Source: Heterohyrax brucei
Taxonomy: Eukaryota; Chordata; Mammalia; Hyracoidea; Procaviidae
Length of the DNA stretch: 64,000 nucleotides
Direction: 5' to 3'
Assembly: GCA_028571685.1 (NCBI GenBank)
Contig: CM053141.1
Coordinates: 138,722,833-138,786,832 of the forward strand
Position numbers and translations under genes: made by a program. The notes beneath the pieces are model-generated. The model had not been told where the DNA came from. It saw only the letters and a list, made by a program, of their open reading frames with translations, and made no database searches. Shown piece by piece: positions 44,400 through 55,904 of the stretch (position 1 is the first letter of the stretch; every line of letters starts with the position of its first letter).

Positions 44400-44907
44400 C
44401 TATCAGAAGGGATGGAGGTGAAGAGGGATGAAAAGACAGGGAAGTTGGATAAGTAAAAAGGACCCACAGTGCGTTCACCAGAACCGGGAGAATTCCAGAA
44501 TGTTTCTATACTTTCAGTTAGCACATAGCTTTGTACTTTCAATTAATATACAGGTTTTCCAGGGTACAAACGCGTGCTGTCAGTCTCCTTGGGTGGCAAT
44601 GAATTCTGGAACCAGCCTGCACCTTGTAGCTATAATCATCTTGCCCCTCCAAACACAAGCCCTATTTCTGGGTCTTAAAGGGGAGGTAAAGAAATTACTA
44701 TTTAAAACTAGAAGTGACTGCAGCAGTTTCTGCCTCAAAGGAAGCAGCATAATTTCTCTCTGTAGTAAATAGCCTTTTATTTAGCAAAGATGAGGCCCCC
44801 AAGGCATGATCTGAAAGGAGGCATTGAAACAAAGAGACAGCTAAACTAATCAGTATGAAAAACAAACAAGGACTTTCTGGGGAGAGGAGAAGTGAGCAGG
44901 ACAGAGG
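44207..44907. other. Unique DNA with (TG)n tract
   Basis: Contains a short SINE-tail-like piece (gccaagccaagtgccgtc, 44219-44236), a (TG)n tract at 44371-44398, and otherwise nothing recognised. Confidence 0.45.
44371..44398 (+). repeat. (TG)n microsatellite
   Basis: About 14 TG units. Confidence 0.9.
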
Positions 44908-45113
44908 GCTGGTAGTGCTATGACTAAGAGCTCAGCTGCTAGCTGAAAGGTCAGTAGCTTGAACCTACCAGCCATTCTGTGAAGGAAAGATGTGGCAGTT
45001 GGCTTCCATAAAGATTACAGCCTTGGAAACCCCATGGGGCAATTTTACTTTGTCCTGGAGGGTGGCTGTGAATTAGAATTGACTCACTGGCATTGAGTCT
45101 GGTTTGGTTTTGA
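44908..45113 (+). mobile_element. AfroSINE, 'gatgtggcag' subtype
   Basis: It carries the extra middle block 'gaaagatgtggcagttggc' and 'ttccataaagattacagcc' before 'ttggaaaccccatggggc', with the tail 'gaattgactcactggc' and 'ctggtttggttttg'. The same subtype occurs at 55676 and 57624. Confidence 0.85.
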
Positions 45114-45475
45114 AATCCATATCAGCAGTGTAACACTGAGACGGCAAAAGAAGTGACAATAAGGGGTAATAGATAGCCCATGAGCACAGATAATCTACTG
45201 CTCTGTTCAGATGTGTTAATTAATCACAACCATAACAGTCTTCTTTTTCTTTCTTTTTTTTTAAGTTCTTGCAATGTAGTTTAGTAAGGTGGGAAAAACA
45301 AACACCTAAACTCCTCTTACTACAGAAGCCTTGGTTGATGGTTGTGCCTCCAGCCTATGACCCTAAGTAATTTGCCACTTCTCTGACCTTATGTTTCTGC
45401 ATTGGCAACAAAAAAGAAAAAAAAAAGAAGAAAGGAAGAAAAAGAAAATAGAAATAAACCTACCTATGACACTCT
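45114..45475. other. Unique DNA with opposed poly-pyrimidine and poly-purine runs
   Basis: A C/T-only run at 45239-45262 and an A/G-only run at 45410-45448 lie about 150 bases apart on the same strand and are roughly complementary. Confidence 0.6.
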
Positions 45476-45677
45476 TGAAAACTCTGATGGCATAGTGCTA
45501 TCCCAAAGATTGACTGCAGATTGAATAGTTATGATCCATGGCATTTGATATGACTGCTAACCAAAAAGTTGAAAGTTCAGATCCATCAGGTGCTCTTTGG
45601 AAACTGTATGAGGCACTTATACTCTGACTTATAGGGTCTTTATGAGTTGGAATCGACTCATTGGCAGTGTTGTTTTT
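45476..45677 (+). mobile_element. AfroSINE with foreign segment in its head
   Basis: Head 'aaaactctgatggcatagtg' is followed not by the expected 'ggttaagtgct' but by about 50 bases that include a 40-bp match to 43668-43707. The SINE then resumes at 'tgactgctaaccaaaaagtt' and continues normally to 'tatgagttggaatcgactc' and the T-rich tail. Confidence 0.83.
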
Positions 45678-46159
45678 TTAAAATCAGACTCTCATTTAAA
45701 GGATGCACTTTTTGTGAAATTGCTCTGTAAACTGCAAGGTAGAACCTTGGTGTAAGGGATTATGGCTAGGTGATGATAGTTGAGATAACTTGAAACATGG
45801 AGATTTGGCACTGGCTAACTTGGTCTTGAATGAGGTTTTCAGTTTCAATGTAAGCACACACCCACTGGCTGTATTGACATAGCACAAAAGCAAGGGCAGA
45901 TATGACAATTATTTGTTTAAGTTGATTGATGTAAACTGCAAAACTGGGCCACTCAGTCTGCAAAGTATCTAGGCTGTAGTGATCTGATATTGGCTGTCTA
46001 CATTCATCAAACTAAGTGGATAATTAGCAAAACACCATTTGACTTTGTGATGTATAGACAGTAATTGTGGCTCTTTTGCAATTAAAAATCTCATCCAAAG
46101 TCATGACTTTGGTCGTCTGTCACATTTGTGCAGATGATTTCCAAATTTGTTTGTACTAC
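45678..46159. other. Unique DNA, nothing recognised
   Basis: No gene or repeat was recognised. Confidence 0.3.
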
Positions 46160-46572
46160 CAGCTTTGAACTGTTTCTTAAAATACTATGTTATTTTTTCC
46201 AGCAGTCACTCAGGCATCTTCTACAGTCCCTCCCGCATACCTTTTCCCCCCTCCCTCAACCCTTAACTCCTCTAGTCCTCATTTCTCCATCCCATTCTTA
46301 ACTGCTCTGTTTCCTTTCACCCCAGCACTTCCACATTCAATCAGATGTCAAATGCTATCAATTCTAGCTATGAAATATTTTTTAAATCCTCTTCCTTCTG
46401 TCTAATTCTATGGCCCTGCTATCCCACTACTTCATCAAGGTCCAGCCTATTATTATAAAAGCCCTGTAACTGGCTACCTGTTCTACTATTGCCATACTCC
46501 AGTCCATCCTAAACATCTTTTCGTTTACTTAAAAATCCCCTGGGGGATTCTCATCACCTAAAAAATAAAATC

Positions 46573-46722
46573 TCAAACCAAACTCACTGCTGTTGAGTCA
46601 AATGACCGTATAGAACAGAGTAGAAGTATCCTAGAGAATTTCTAAGGAGCACCTGATGAATTTGAACTGCTGACCTCTTTGTTAGCAGCTGTGGCACTTA
46701 ACCACTATGCTACCAGGGTTCC
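46573..46722 (-). mobile_element. AfroSINE nested in L2
   Basis: 'aaccaaactcactgctgttg', 'tatagaacagagtagaagta', 'gttagcagctgtggcactta' and 'accactatgctaccagggtt'. Confidence 0.86.
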
Positions 46723-46998
46723 TTTTGGAATTCTAGGATTTACAAGGCCTGGTTCTAAGTTGCCTTTCTAAATTTATCTTCTCCTGCTCCTCGTTATGCA
46801 CCCTACCAAGCAACCCCTGGTTCCCTGAACCAACTTCATGCCCTCCTGGATCTTATGTCCACACAGGCCCTCCCGTACCTCCCCTTCATTTCAGCCCTCT
46901 AAACTTTACTACAAACCACACCTATTCTTCAAGAACTGTTCAAATGCTATCTCTTTACAGTTCGAAAAGAAACCCTTCCTAATCTATATCCCATAATA

Positions 46999-47205
46999 CT
47001 TTGATGGTGCAAACAACATGCCTGACTATTAACCAAAAGGTTGGAGGCTAGACTATACCCAGGTGCCTCTGGGTGGAAGAAAGACTTGATAATCTAAATT
47101 TACTTCAGGAAAATTAGCCACTGAAAACCTGTGGAAAATAGCTATACTCTGACATGCATGGGGTCACCATGAGTCAGAATGAACTTGACCACAGTTGATT
47201 TTACT
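46999..47205 (+). mobile_element. AfroSINE, 'cacccagagg' subtype, nested in L2
   Basis: 'tgatggtgcaaacaacatgc', 'ttaaccaaaaggttggaggc', 'gaagaaagacttgataatct', 'catggggtcaccatgagtc'. The longest intact copy of this subtype here. Confidence 0.86.
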
Positions 47206-47370
47206 GGATTTCTCCCCACTAGGCCGACTCGAGGGCATTTGGCTGGCAGGCTATAAATTCCTCCAGGACATGATCTTTATCAGAGGCATCTCTGTTTTCC
47301 ACAGGGTCTACATACCTTGCTTATAGTAGCAGCTCCTTAAATAACTGTTGAATGAATGAATGTCTGTAAA

Positions 47371-48186
47371 GGAAGCAAGCTTTCCAATATATTTGTTTGT
47401 TACTTTTCTGGGTGGAGAATGGCATCTTATTTGAATACATAAACTCTTATGCAGGAATATTTCCCTACAAGAACATGTGATATGCTGGTATGGCTTCTTT
47501 CTCTCTGTTAATGCTGGTCCTTTACAAGTAATTTGTGGCACTAATTACAGGGAAGAGCAGAGCAAATTCTGGAAAGGAGTTCACTGAAGAGGAAAATGAA
47601 CATTCAAACTATAACTACACATGGAAAATAATATGTTTGCTAGGAAAGACATCTTAAAAGGCAATATTCTGCTGGGACAGTGCTGTTTTTAAGAGAAAAA
47701 AGAAAATGTTTTGGGATTTTTTAGGGAGAAACTGAACTTGTAAAAACCGCAGGGTAATCAAATTGTTATGAAATTGGGCCTGATTCTTTCTAAAATTCCA
47801 GAACACACTGGCTTTGACAAGATTAGTCAAGAGGGGTGAAAATGGTTGTCAGACTGGAGAAAAAGACTAATGGAGACAAATTACAGGAATGGTAATGGCT
47901 TCACCTCAAGGAGAGATGGATCATGTTAAAAAGACAATCATGCCATACCTAAGAGTATGCTGACCTGCTCATGTTTCTCTGTCTAGGAAACATGTTAAGG
48001 GGAGCATGGGCAGACCAAAGCAGTGTATTTTGATCAAAGGATAGGGAGGGCAACGGGATAAGACGTATAGATGGAGGCAGTACTTCATTTAGGCACATTT
48101 CTTAGTAATAAGATAATATAAACATCAACAACTTATTTTTAGGCTCATTAGAAGACCCCAATGTCATCAAATTTATCATACCAAGT
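47371..48186. other. Unique AT-rich DNA, nothing recognised
   Basis: No gene or repeat was recognised. Confidence 0.3.
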
Positions 48187-48815
48187 GTCTTAGGCTTTTA
48201 GGGCTGCCACAAGAAAATACTATAAAATGAATGACTGTAATAAATAGAAATTTATTTTCTCACATGTCTGGAGACTAAAAGTTCCAAACAAGCGATCAGC
48301 CATGTTGATTATTTCTGTGGGCTTCTCTCCCGGTTTCTGTTGACTGGTTGACTGCTGGCAATGGTTGGCGTTCCTTTGCTGTTCATAGATACTGTTTAAG
48401 TTGTTATGTGGCATCTCTCCTATGTGTATTTGTCTCCTTGTGTCTGCACCCTTTATAAGACACTACTCAAAAGAGATCAGGTTTACGACCAATCCTATTC
48501 CTATATGACCAATTAAGATAACAAAACCCACTGCCAATGAGTCAATTATGATTCATAGCCATCCCATAGGGTTTCCAAGGCTATAAATCTCTATAGAGAA
48601 AGACTGTTACTTCTTTCTCCTGTGGAGCTGCTGGTGGATTCAAACCACTGAATTTTCAGTTTCTAGTCCATTGTTTTAACCACTGAACTACAAGGTCTCC
48701 AACATAACAAAAGAAACTCACTTATTCCCGAACAGTATCACATTCATAGGTACAAGGGTTAGGATTTTAACATGTATTTGAGGGACACAGTTCTGCCAAC
48801 AATTAATCTGCTGTA
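48187..48815 (-). mobile_element. Solo LTR, MaLR-like, with nested AfroSINE
   Basis: Plus strand starts 'tgtcttaggcttttagggct', has 'atagaaatttattttctcac' and 'tgtctccttgtgtctgcac', and ends with 'tttgagggacacagttctgc'. An AfroSINE (48519-48702) splits it. Confidence 0.7.
48519..48702 (-). mobile_element. AfroSINE nested in LTR
   Basis: 'aaaacccactgccaatgagt', 'catcccatagggtttccaag', 'ctggtggattcaaaccactg', 'ttttaaccactgaactacaa'. It carries the extra 'cttctttctcctgtggagc' middle. Confidence 0.82.
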
Positions 48816-49101
48816 GGAGTTAGAGCTTTCTAATAGTGCAATATGATAGGAGATCCTAATGTACAGCAATGCTCAGCACATTACTTTATATATAGTACAC
48901 CAAAAACAAAACAAAACTTTATTAATTTTTTGGCTTGCTTTATACACAGTAGCTGTAATTAAATCTAAGCTGTTAAAAACCATTATCAACTGTTAAGTAT
49001 TTGTAGAGATTCAAGTGTAATTGTGCCTAACAGCAAAAGGATAAGCTACATGTAGAGTCCTCTCGTGTCTCAGATTTTCTGAACATCCATGTTTTTAAGT
49101 A
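48816..49101. other. Unique DNA, nothing recognised
   Basis: No gene or repeat was recognised. Confidence 0.3.
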
Positions 49102-49115
49102 ACTTCCCTATTTTA

Positions 49116-52100
49116 TTTTATCTTGTTTATTATGATTGAATGAAAATGTACATTGACATATAATTTGCATGCTAACCTATATGCAGCTCTCACTGTTCTC
49201 CGTGCCCAGTGACAGCGCACTCTTCCTCTCTGCTCCGTGCATGTCCTATCCTCCCTACAGTCTCCTATCCCCTCCTCTCCACTTACTCCCCTTCCTCCAG
49301 TAAGAGGTCAGCAGGATGATATCCTATAGATGCGGAGAACCATAAAGTGCCCACAAGATATGGTCACTCTGTGTCACCAAGTCCAATCCATTGCTGTCTG
49401 AAGAGTTGACCTTCATTATGATTTATGGACAGGGGCAACATCAGTGCCAGTGGCTATGCTCCCAGGGGAACCCTGAAGGCCCTGGACCATCAGTTGCAGT
49501 CTTTTAGTGGAGATCTCAGAGTGTACACCTCTTTATTCTTGTGTTGTCAGTGAGACTCAATTTTATGAGCTCTACCATGGCTATCACTGGTGGTGGCCGG
49601 GCACCATCTGGTTCTTCTAGTCACGAGTTGATGTAGAAACCCACTAACATGGGTCTCTCTGTCTTCTGTGTTCTCTTTCCACCATGTTGTTTTGGACCTC
49701 AGTGATCATCCGTTCCTGCTGAGATGGGACCATTTGCTGTACCCTCAGATGGCAGCTTTTAAGACCCCAGACGCCACTTACCAATGTGGAGTGCAGAGAG
49801 GCTTCGTTAGCAAAATGCTAGTTGTGCCAGTTGGCCTCGATTTCGTCTGAGAGTATGTTCCCTTCCCCCCCACCTCAGCTACTCTGTCCTTGCAATAGTG
49901 AGTTAAGATGGGAGAAGTACTCAAGTTGTGTTGAAGTCTAGTTAATATTGATCTTCTTTCTAATATGTGCTGTCACTGATTGCACCCAACCAAATTTCTA
50001 TGAACTATCTAATCTAAACCCTGCCCCCCTCGCCGTTCCTTCCTCCTCATCCTTGCAGCCATCAAGGAGTCTTCTATGCATGAGTCTGTTTTTAAGTTCT
50101 TATTGTAGGGGTCTCATACAACGTTTGTCATTTTGTTGCTGACTACTTTCTCTCAACATAATGTCCTCCAATTGAAACCAGGTTATGAGATGTTTCTTGA
50201 AATCATCATTGTTCTTTATCATTGCATAGTGTTCCATTGAGTATACATACCATAGTTTACCTATCCATTCCTCTGTTGTTAGACATCTGGGTTGATTACA
50301 TCTTTTTGCTGTTGTGGACTGTACCACAGTAAACATTCGTGTGCATGTATCAGTTGGTGTGAGTGGCCTTGATTCTGTAGGCTATGTTCCAAGCAGTGAA
50401 ATTACTGGGTCAAATGGTATATCTAGATCCAGTTTTTTAAGGAAGTGCCAGATTGATTTCCAAAGAAGTTGCACCATTTTTCAATCCCACCGACAATGTA
50501 GGAGAGTTCCAATTTCTCCACAGACTCTCCAACATTTGTTGTTTTGCATTTTTGGGATCATGGCCAACCTTGTTGGGGTGAGATGGTATCTCACTGTAGT
50601 TTTGATTTGTATTTCTTTAATAGCTAATGATCGTGAGCATGTCTGTGTTTTCATGCTGCCTGGATCTCCTCTTCAGAGAAGTTTCTGTCCGTCTTCCTTG
50701 CCCAAAACTTAATTGGATGATATATGTTTTTCTTATTGATATTTTGCAGGACCTTATAGATTATGGAGATCAGGTGTTGGTCTAACATATAGTTGCCAAA
50801 TATATTTTGTCATTCTGTAGGTGGCCTTTTAATTCTATTAATAAAGTCTTTACATGAGCAAAAGTGTTTGATTCTTAGTAGTTCCCATTTATCTGTTTTT
50901 TCTTCTGTTGACTGTGGTTTGTTTGACAGATTTTGAAGTCTGTCTACACTGTGTATTAAAACTTCCATTGTTGTTCCTACTTTTTCTTGGATGAGCTTTA
51001 TCATTTTAGATTTGATATTTAGGTTTTTTATACAGTTTGAGTTGGTTTTTGTAGAAGGTGTGAGATATGAGTCCTGTTTCAATTTATTGCAGAAGGATAT
51101 CCAATTTTGCCAGCACTGTTTGTTGAAGAGATTGTTTTTACCCAAGTTTAATGTCTTAGGGCCTTTGTTGAATATCAACTGTTCATGGACAGATGGTGTC
51201 ATCTCTGGGGTCTCTATTCTGTTCCATTGATCTTTCTGTTTTTGTACCAGTACCAGGCTGTTTTGACTACTGCTGCAGTGTAATAGGTTCTAAAGTTGGG
51301 TAATGAGAGGCCTCCTAGTGTGTTATTCTTCTTTAGTAGTGCTTTACTTATCCAGGGCTTCTTCCCTTTCCAGAGTAAGTTGGCAGTTTGTTTCTCCATC
51401 TCATTAAAAAATGTCACTGGAACTTGTACTGGGATTGCACTATACAAGTAGATTGCTTTGGATAAAATAGACATTTTCACAATGTTAAGTCTTCCTATCC
51501 ACGAGCAGGTTAGGTTTCTCCATTTATGTAAGTCTCTCTTAGTTTCTTGTAGTTCTCTTTGTAAGGATCTGTTATTTTTCTGGTTAGATTTATTCCTAGA
51601 TACTTTATCTTCTTAGGGTCTGTAGTGAATGGTATTGACTTGGTGATTTCTTCCTTAATAATCTTGTTGTTGGTATAAAAGAATCCTACTGATATACTTA
51701 CGTTTATCTTGTATCCTTAGATTTTGCTGAACTCTTCTATCAGTTTGAGTAGTTAGTTATGGATTCTTTGGGATTCTCTGCATATACAACCATATCATCA
51801 GCAAACAGGGAGATTTTGACTTCTTCTTTGCTGACGCAGATGTGCTTTATTTCTTAGTCTTGTCTAATTGCTCTGGTTAGAACTTCTAGTACAGTGTTGA
51901 ATAGGAGAGGTGAGAGTGGGCATCCTTGTCTAGGTCCTGTTCTTGAGGGAAACTGTTTCAGTCTCTCTCCATTCAGGATGATGTAGGCAGTTGGCTTTGT
52001 ATAAACGGCCCTGATTACATTGAGCAATTGGCCATCTATTCCTATTTTGCTGAGAGTTTTTAGCAAGAATGGGTGTTGGACTTTATCAAATGCCTTTTCT

Positions 52101-52189
52101 GCATGAATAGACAAGACAAGGTGATTATTGTCTTTTGTAGTATTTATATGGTTGATCACATTAACGGTTTTTCTGATGTTGAACCAGCC
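49116..52189 (-). mobile_element. L1 LINE, 5'-truncated within reverse transcriptase
   Basis: Same family as the 34.5-41.4 kb element, in reverse. The 3' UTR spans about 49116-50100 and ORF2 from about 50100 to 52189. Flanks ACTTCCCTATTTTA (49102-49115) and ACTTCGCTATTTTA (52190-52203) form a 14-bp direct repeat with one mismatch, the target-site duplication. The 5' truncation point lies just upstream of the conserved I-N-H-I-N segment of the reverse transcriptase. Confidence 0.9.
50100..52189 (-). pseudogene. L1 ORF2 C-terminal two thirds
   Basis: The minus frame at 51854-52159 reads [13 protein letters not shown], then [15 protein letters not shown], the central reverse transcriptase motifs. 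The catalytic box F-A-D-D-M-V-V-Y is intact at about 51787-51810 but in another frame. C-terminal pieces follow at 51214-51480, 50810-51202 and 50100-50336. Frameshifts and stops separate them. Confidence 0.87.
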
Positions 52190-52203
52190 ACTTCGCTATT
52201 TTA

Positions 52204-52251
52204 AATACATGTCCTGGTGTAAAACTAAAAAAAAAAAAAAAAAAAAAAAAA
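52204..52251 (+). repeat. Short segment ending in A25
   Basis: Right after the L1 target duplication come 23 bases and then 25 consecutive A residues (52227-52251). The A-run is in plus orientation, so it is not the tail of the minus-strand L1. Confidence 0.85.
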
Positions 52252-52435
52252 GCAGTTTGTTGAAACTTTACTTCAGAAAATACAGGGACTGTCATTATGT
52301 GGCCTGTTGAGGTCTATTCTCTTTGAGAAATCAATTCATTCATAGTGATTTTATTATTTTATAGAAGTACTCTCTAAACTAGTGTTGCATTTGTTGTTTC
52401 TAAGAGACAAGATTAGTTTCAGGATCTCTCACTGC
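52252..52435. other. Unique DNA, nothing recognised
   Basis: No gene or repeat was recognised. Confidence 0.3.
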
Positions 52436-52439
52436 TTTG

Positions 52440-53782
52440 TGTCATCCACGCATATTAAATGCATGGACACAGGTTAAAAAGAAAATAAAGAATCAGGAAA
52501 AAAAATACAAATCCCACCATGCATGCTACGACTCCCCCAACGGCTTTTTCCCATCCTCACTTTCCGCTGATGCCTGGTCCACTGGAACTGTTTTTGTCAA
52601 GATCACTCATGATCTGCAGGTGGCTAGATTCCCTGGTTATTTAGGTTTCACTCATATTTTATTTGACTTCTCAGCAGCATTTGACACACGTGATATTCTG
52701 ATCCCCTTGAGCTATTTTCCTCACTTGTCTTTCAAGACATTTGGTTTACTCTTGCCTTACTGGCTAATCATCCTCTTCTCTATGGTCTCTAACCTCAGGC
52801 CTTCAACCTCTATTCTATCTCTCTTCACTTCAAAGTCCAGGACTTAAAACCATCTAGTGGGTGATGACTTCCACATATATATTTCTAGTCCTATTGTCTT
52901 CTTAAACTCCTGACTTGTGTGAGCAACCAACAACCTTGCCTTTCCTCTTGGTTCCTAACAGACATATAAAAGTAGTATGTCTGAAACAAAATTTCTAATC
53001 CTTCTCAGGTCACGTCCCAGGTCACTAAATGGTGACTCCAATCTTCTTATTGCCCAGGTCAAAATCATGCATTCATATTTGTTTCCTTTCTTTAGTTCCT
53101 ATTAAACATCCAATCTGGCTAGTTTCACCTTCAAAATACATGCAGACTGACCATGTTTCACCTTCTCTGCTTGCTCCTGTGAAGCAGATTCTCCATATGC
53201 TACTCCTCAAACTTGAAATTCTCCCATGACCTCCATCTCACCCAATGTAAAAGTCAAAGTCCTTGCAAGGGCACACAGGGCCCAAGACCACCTAGAATCC
53301 CATTACTCCTCTGGCTACGTCTCTCACCACCTCCTGTGTTACTTGGCTTTTACCACTGCAACGTCCTTACACTGTCTTGAACACCTCAGGCATGCTCCCT
53401 TCTTGGGGCCTTTTTATGGTTTCTCCTCTGTTTGGAACACACTTGCTCTATGCATTTACATGGGTCCTTCCTTCAGTGAAGTCTTTGTTTCTGTCACCTT
53501 CTAGTCAGACACTTTCCCTGACCAACTTAATTAAAAATCTACTCCACTCTACCCCAAGAACTCTCTGCTTCCTTTCTCTGACTCATTTTTCTCTACATTT
53601 ATTGCTATCTCTTGTAACATACATAATTTACCTGTTTATTGTCTATTTCTCCTACCACAATAGCAGCCCCATGAAGACAGGGGTTTTATTCATTTATGCT
53701 GTGTTTCTAGTACCTAGAGCAGTGCCTGACACATATTAGGTCCCCTGAGCAATATTTTGAAAATGAATGAATGAATGAGTAC
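52440..53782 (+). repeat. L2 LINE with recognisable reverse transcriptase remnant
   Basis: The frame at 52437-52847 includes L-F-D-F-S-A-A-F-D-T, the diagnostic L2/CR1-clade reverse transcriptase motif (at about 52656-52688). Downstream come the 3' phrases 'ggcctttttatggtttctc', 'gtgaagtctttgtttctgtc', 'cagccccatgaagacagggg', 'agagcagtgcctgacacat' and the terminal 'aatgaatgaatgaatgag'. At about 1.3 kb it is unusually long for an L2 copy. Confidence 0.8.
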
Positions 53783-54235
53783 ATGGAAGAGTAGAGTGCT
53801 GACTGTCCCTGAAGTATTCTGCTTTTGACCTTTAGGGCGCTTCTTTCCTACTTTGTGTGGATTTAGTTGTACTGAAGCTCTTTTATCTTTTCTCCTAAAA
53901 ATAAATACAATATGTCTTGGTACATATATCATTAGAGATATTACTGATAGAAATGACTGCAAAAAATAAATCTGAAAATATCGGTTAAATGTCTAAAGAA
54001 AAGAAGTATGTGATGGTGCCTGCTGTGCGTATAAAATTTCATGTTAGGTACTATGTTTAGAATAAGTTTTGGAAAAGAAATGTGGGGCTCTTTTAAAAGA
54101 CCTGGCAATATGACAGTCAGTAGATAACATCATACAGAAGAATATTTATTCATGTGCTCATTGTATATCCCCTGAGTGCTTTGCCCATTTTTGTAAAACA
54201 GCCTTTAATTATGAGCTTACACATTTGTCTTACAA
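53783..54235. other. Unique DNA, nothing recognised
   Basis: No gene or repeat was recognised. Confidence 0.3.
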
Positions 54236-54239
54236 TGAT

Positions 54240-54350
54240 TTGTCCACACAATTATTTACTGTGAGTTTCTCAAGGACAGGGCACCTGTTAATTTGTATAT
54301 CTATGTATTAACATAATCTCTGGGACATACAAGGTGGTAATAAAGGGTAG
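54240..54350 (+). repeat. L2 3' end fragment
   Basis: 'gtgagtttctcaaggacagg', then 'aatctctgggacatacaagg' and 'tggtaataaag' follow the L2 terminus. Confidence 0.45.
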
Positions 54351-55559
54351 TTTGCTATTATAAATCATTATTAGCACAAGTAAATGTCAGCTAAATGAAA
54401 GTTATGAATATTAAGTTCCTAAGAACTTGAGAAAAAGGGGAGATCAATATGGGCTAAGTAATAGCAGCACAGAATCAGGTAGATTATGTAGTTTATTAGT
54501 CAAGATAAAAGACTCCTAATCCAAACAATTTCGTGTAACAAGTACAACACCCAAACTCTTTGAAGCTTGAATTAGCCAGGGTACCTGCCCATATCGATCA
54601 GATAATATGAATAACTCATTCTACTTTATGTTATTACTATGTAGATACAGCTTTCATGTCACATCTGTAATTATTCTCTCCCAGCACTATATTAACTACT
54701 TGAAATTTCTTTCATCACAGAAAAAAGAAGTTATCAAATGCAAAAAATAAAATCTTGGAGAAGGGCAAAAGCAGAATGAAATACTGTGTTTACGTATCTT
54801 TAGTGAATTGCTTTCTGTGCCTTGGTTACAACATGTATCTTTCAGAAGCTACATGTGCATTGAATATAGAAACAGCAAACAATGCTTTAAAAATGAGAAA
54901 TAAATGTTCAGGTCTGACTTTCTTCTATATTTGATTGAAGTGGTTCCTAGAGATTTATTGCCACATAGGTCTGTAATTTCTTCATCAGGGAAAGACAATG
55001 GACTCTCACTTTAACCCTTCTTAATAGCCTCTCAATAATAGCTGTAATCTGGTGTAACATATCCCCTTTTGATAGATCATAATTTTTATTAATAAAATAT
55101 CTGCCCATTTAATCTATATAACCTTGCTTGGAACAGAGGACAAACCACACCAAGGTGACAATTTAGTGCTGGTGTCCATTAATATGAGTACCATAGTTGA
55201 GTTCTCCTCTCAAATATGCCGTTATACATACTGCATGTGTTTTCCACTGTGTGGGAAAACAAAATTTCACTTCTCACACTGAAATGTAAGGGTAACTTCC
55301 ATTCAACTCAATTCTCTTCTACTTCTGTTTAGCACTTTTTCTGACCCTGACTCTCTGGAGCTAGGTGAGATATCATAAGTAAAGAACATTCTGCCAACTC
55401 TGCCCAAGGCTTCAGGTGCCCGCTGCAAGGTTGAGAGTCCCCAGGACACTCTCACTTTTGGCCTCCTGATTACATACTTGAGATTTTCCCACTGTTTCTT
55501 TAGGATGCCAGCTACAGATTTGGTAGCCCCTCTGGGCTTCCTCACTTTAGATCTGCTGG
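54351..55559. other. Unique AT-rich DNA, no gene seen
   Basis: The 87-codon minus-strand frame at 55303-55566 (start M-E-T-S-R-S-K-V-R-K-P-R) is basic and protein-like but lies partly in LTR-like sequence and lacks other support. Confidence 0.3.
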
Positions 55560-55675
55560 TTTCCATTACTCCTTTGGGTTTGATAATTGGCTAGAATGGC
55601 TCACAAAACTCACAGGAAGCACTGTACTTACAGTTATAGTTTTATTATAGCAAAAAGGATACAAGTAAATGGCAT

Positions 55676-55862
55676 CATAGTTAAGCCACAGTGGCTAACC
55701 AAAAGGTGAATAGTTTGAACTTGCCAGCTGCTCCTTGGGAAAAAGATGTGGCAGTCTGCTTCCACATTACAGCCTTGGAAAGCTTAGATACAGTTCTACT
55801 CTGTCTTATAGGGTTGCTATGAGTCACAATTGACTCAATGGCAATGATTTTTTGTATAGAAT
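55676..55862 (+). mobile_element. AfroSINE, 'gatgtggcag' subtype, nested
   Basis: 'catagttaagccacagtgg', 'ctaaccaaaaggtgaatagt', 'aaaagatgtggcagtctgc', 'tagggttgctatgagtcac', 'gactcaatggcaatga'. Confidence 0.83.
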
Positions 55863-55904
55863 GAGGTCTGGAAAGATTGCCAATGTGAAGCTTTCAATCC
55901 CCCT

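Larger units (their letters stand above)
46160..47370 (+). repeat. L2 LINE, about 0.8 kb, with two nested AfroSINEs
   Basis: Pyrimidine-rich L2 3' region: 'aaaagccctgtaactggc', 'caaggcctggttctaagttg', 'ttcaagaactgttcaaatgc', 'cctccaggacatgatcttta', and the terminus 'aactgttgaatgaatgaatg' at about 47343-47361. Interrupted by AfroSINEs at 46573-46722 (minus) and 46999-47203 (plus). Confidence 0.7.

Noticed and set aside
55303-55566. 87-codon basic frame on the minus strand (M-E-T-S-R-S-K-V-R-K)
   Set aside because: No start context, splice sites or known family; the upstream end overlaps LTR-like sequence.
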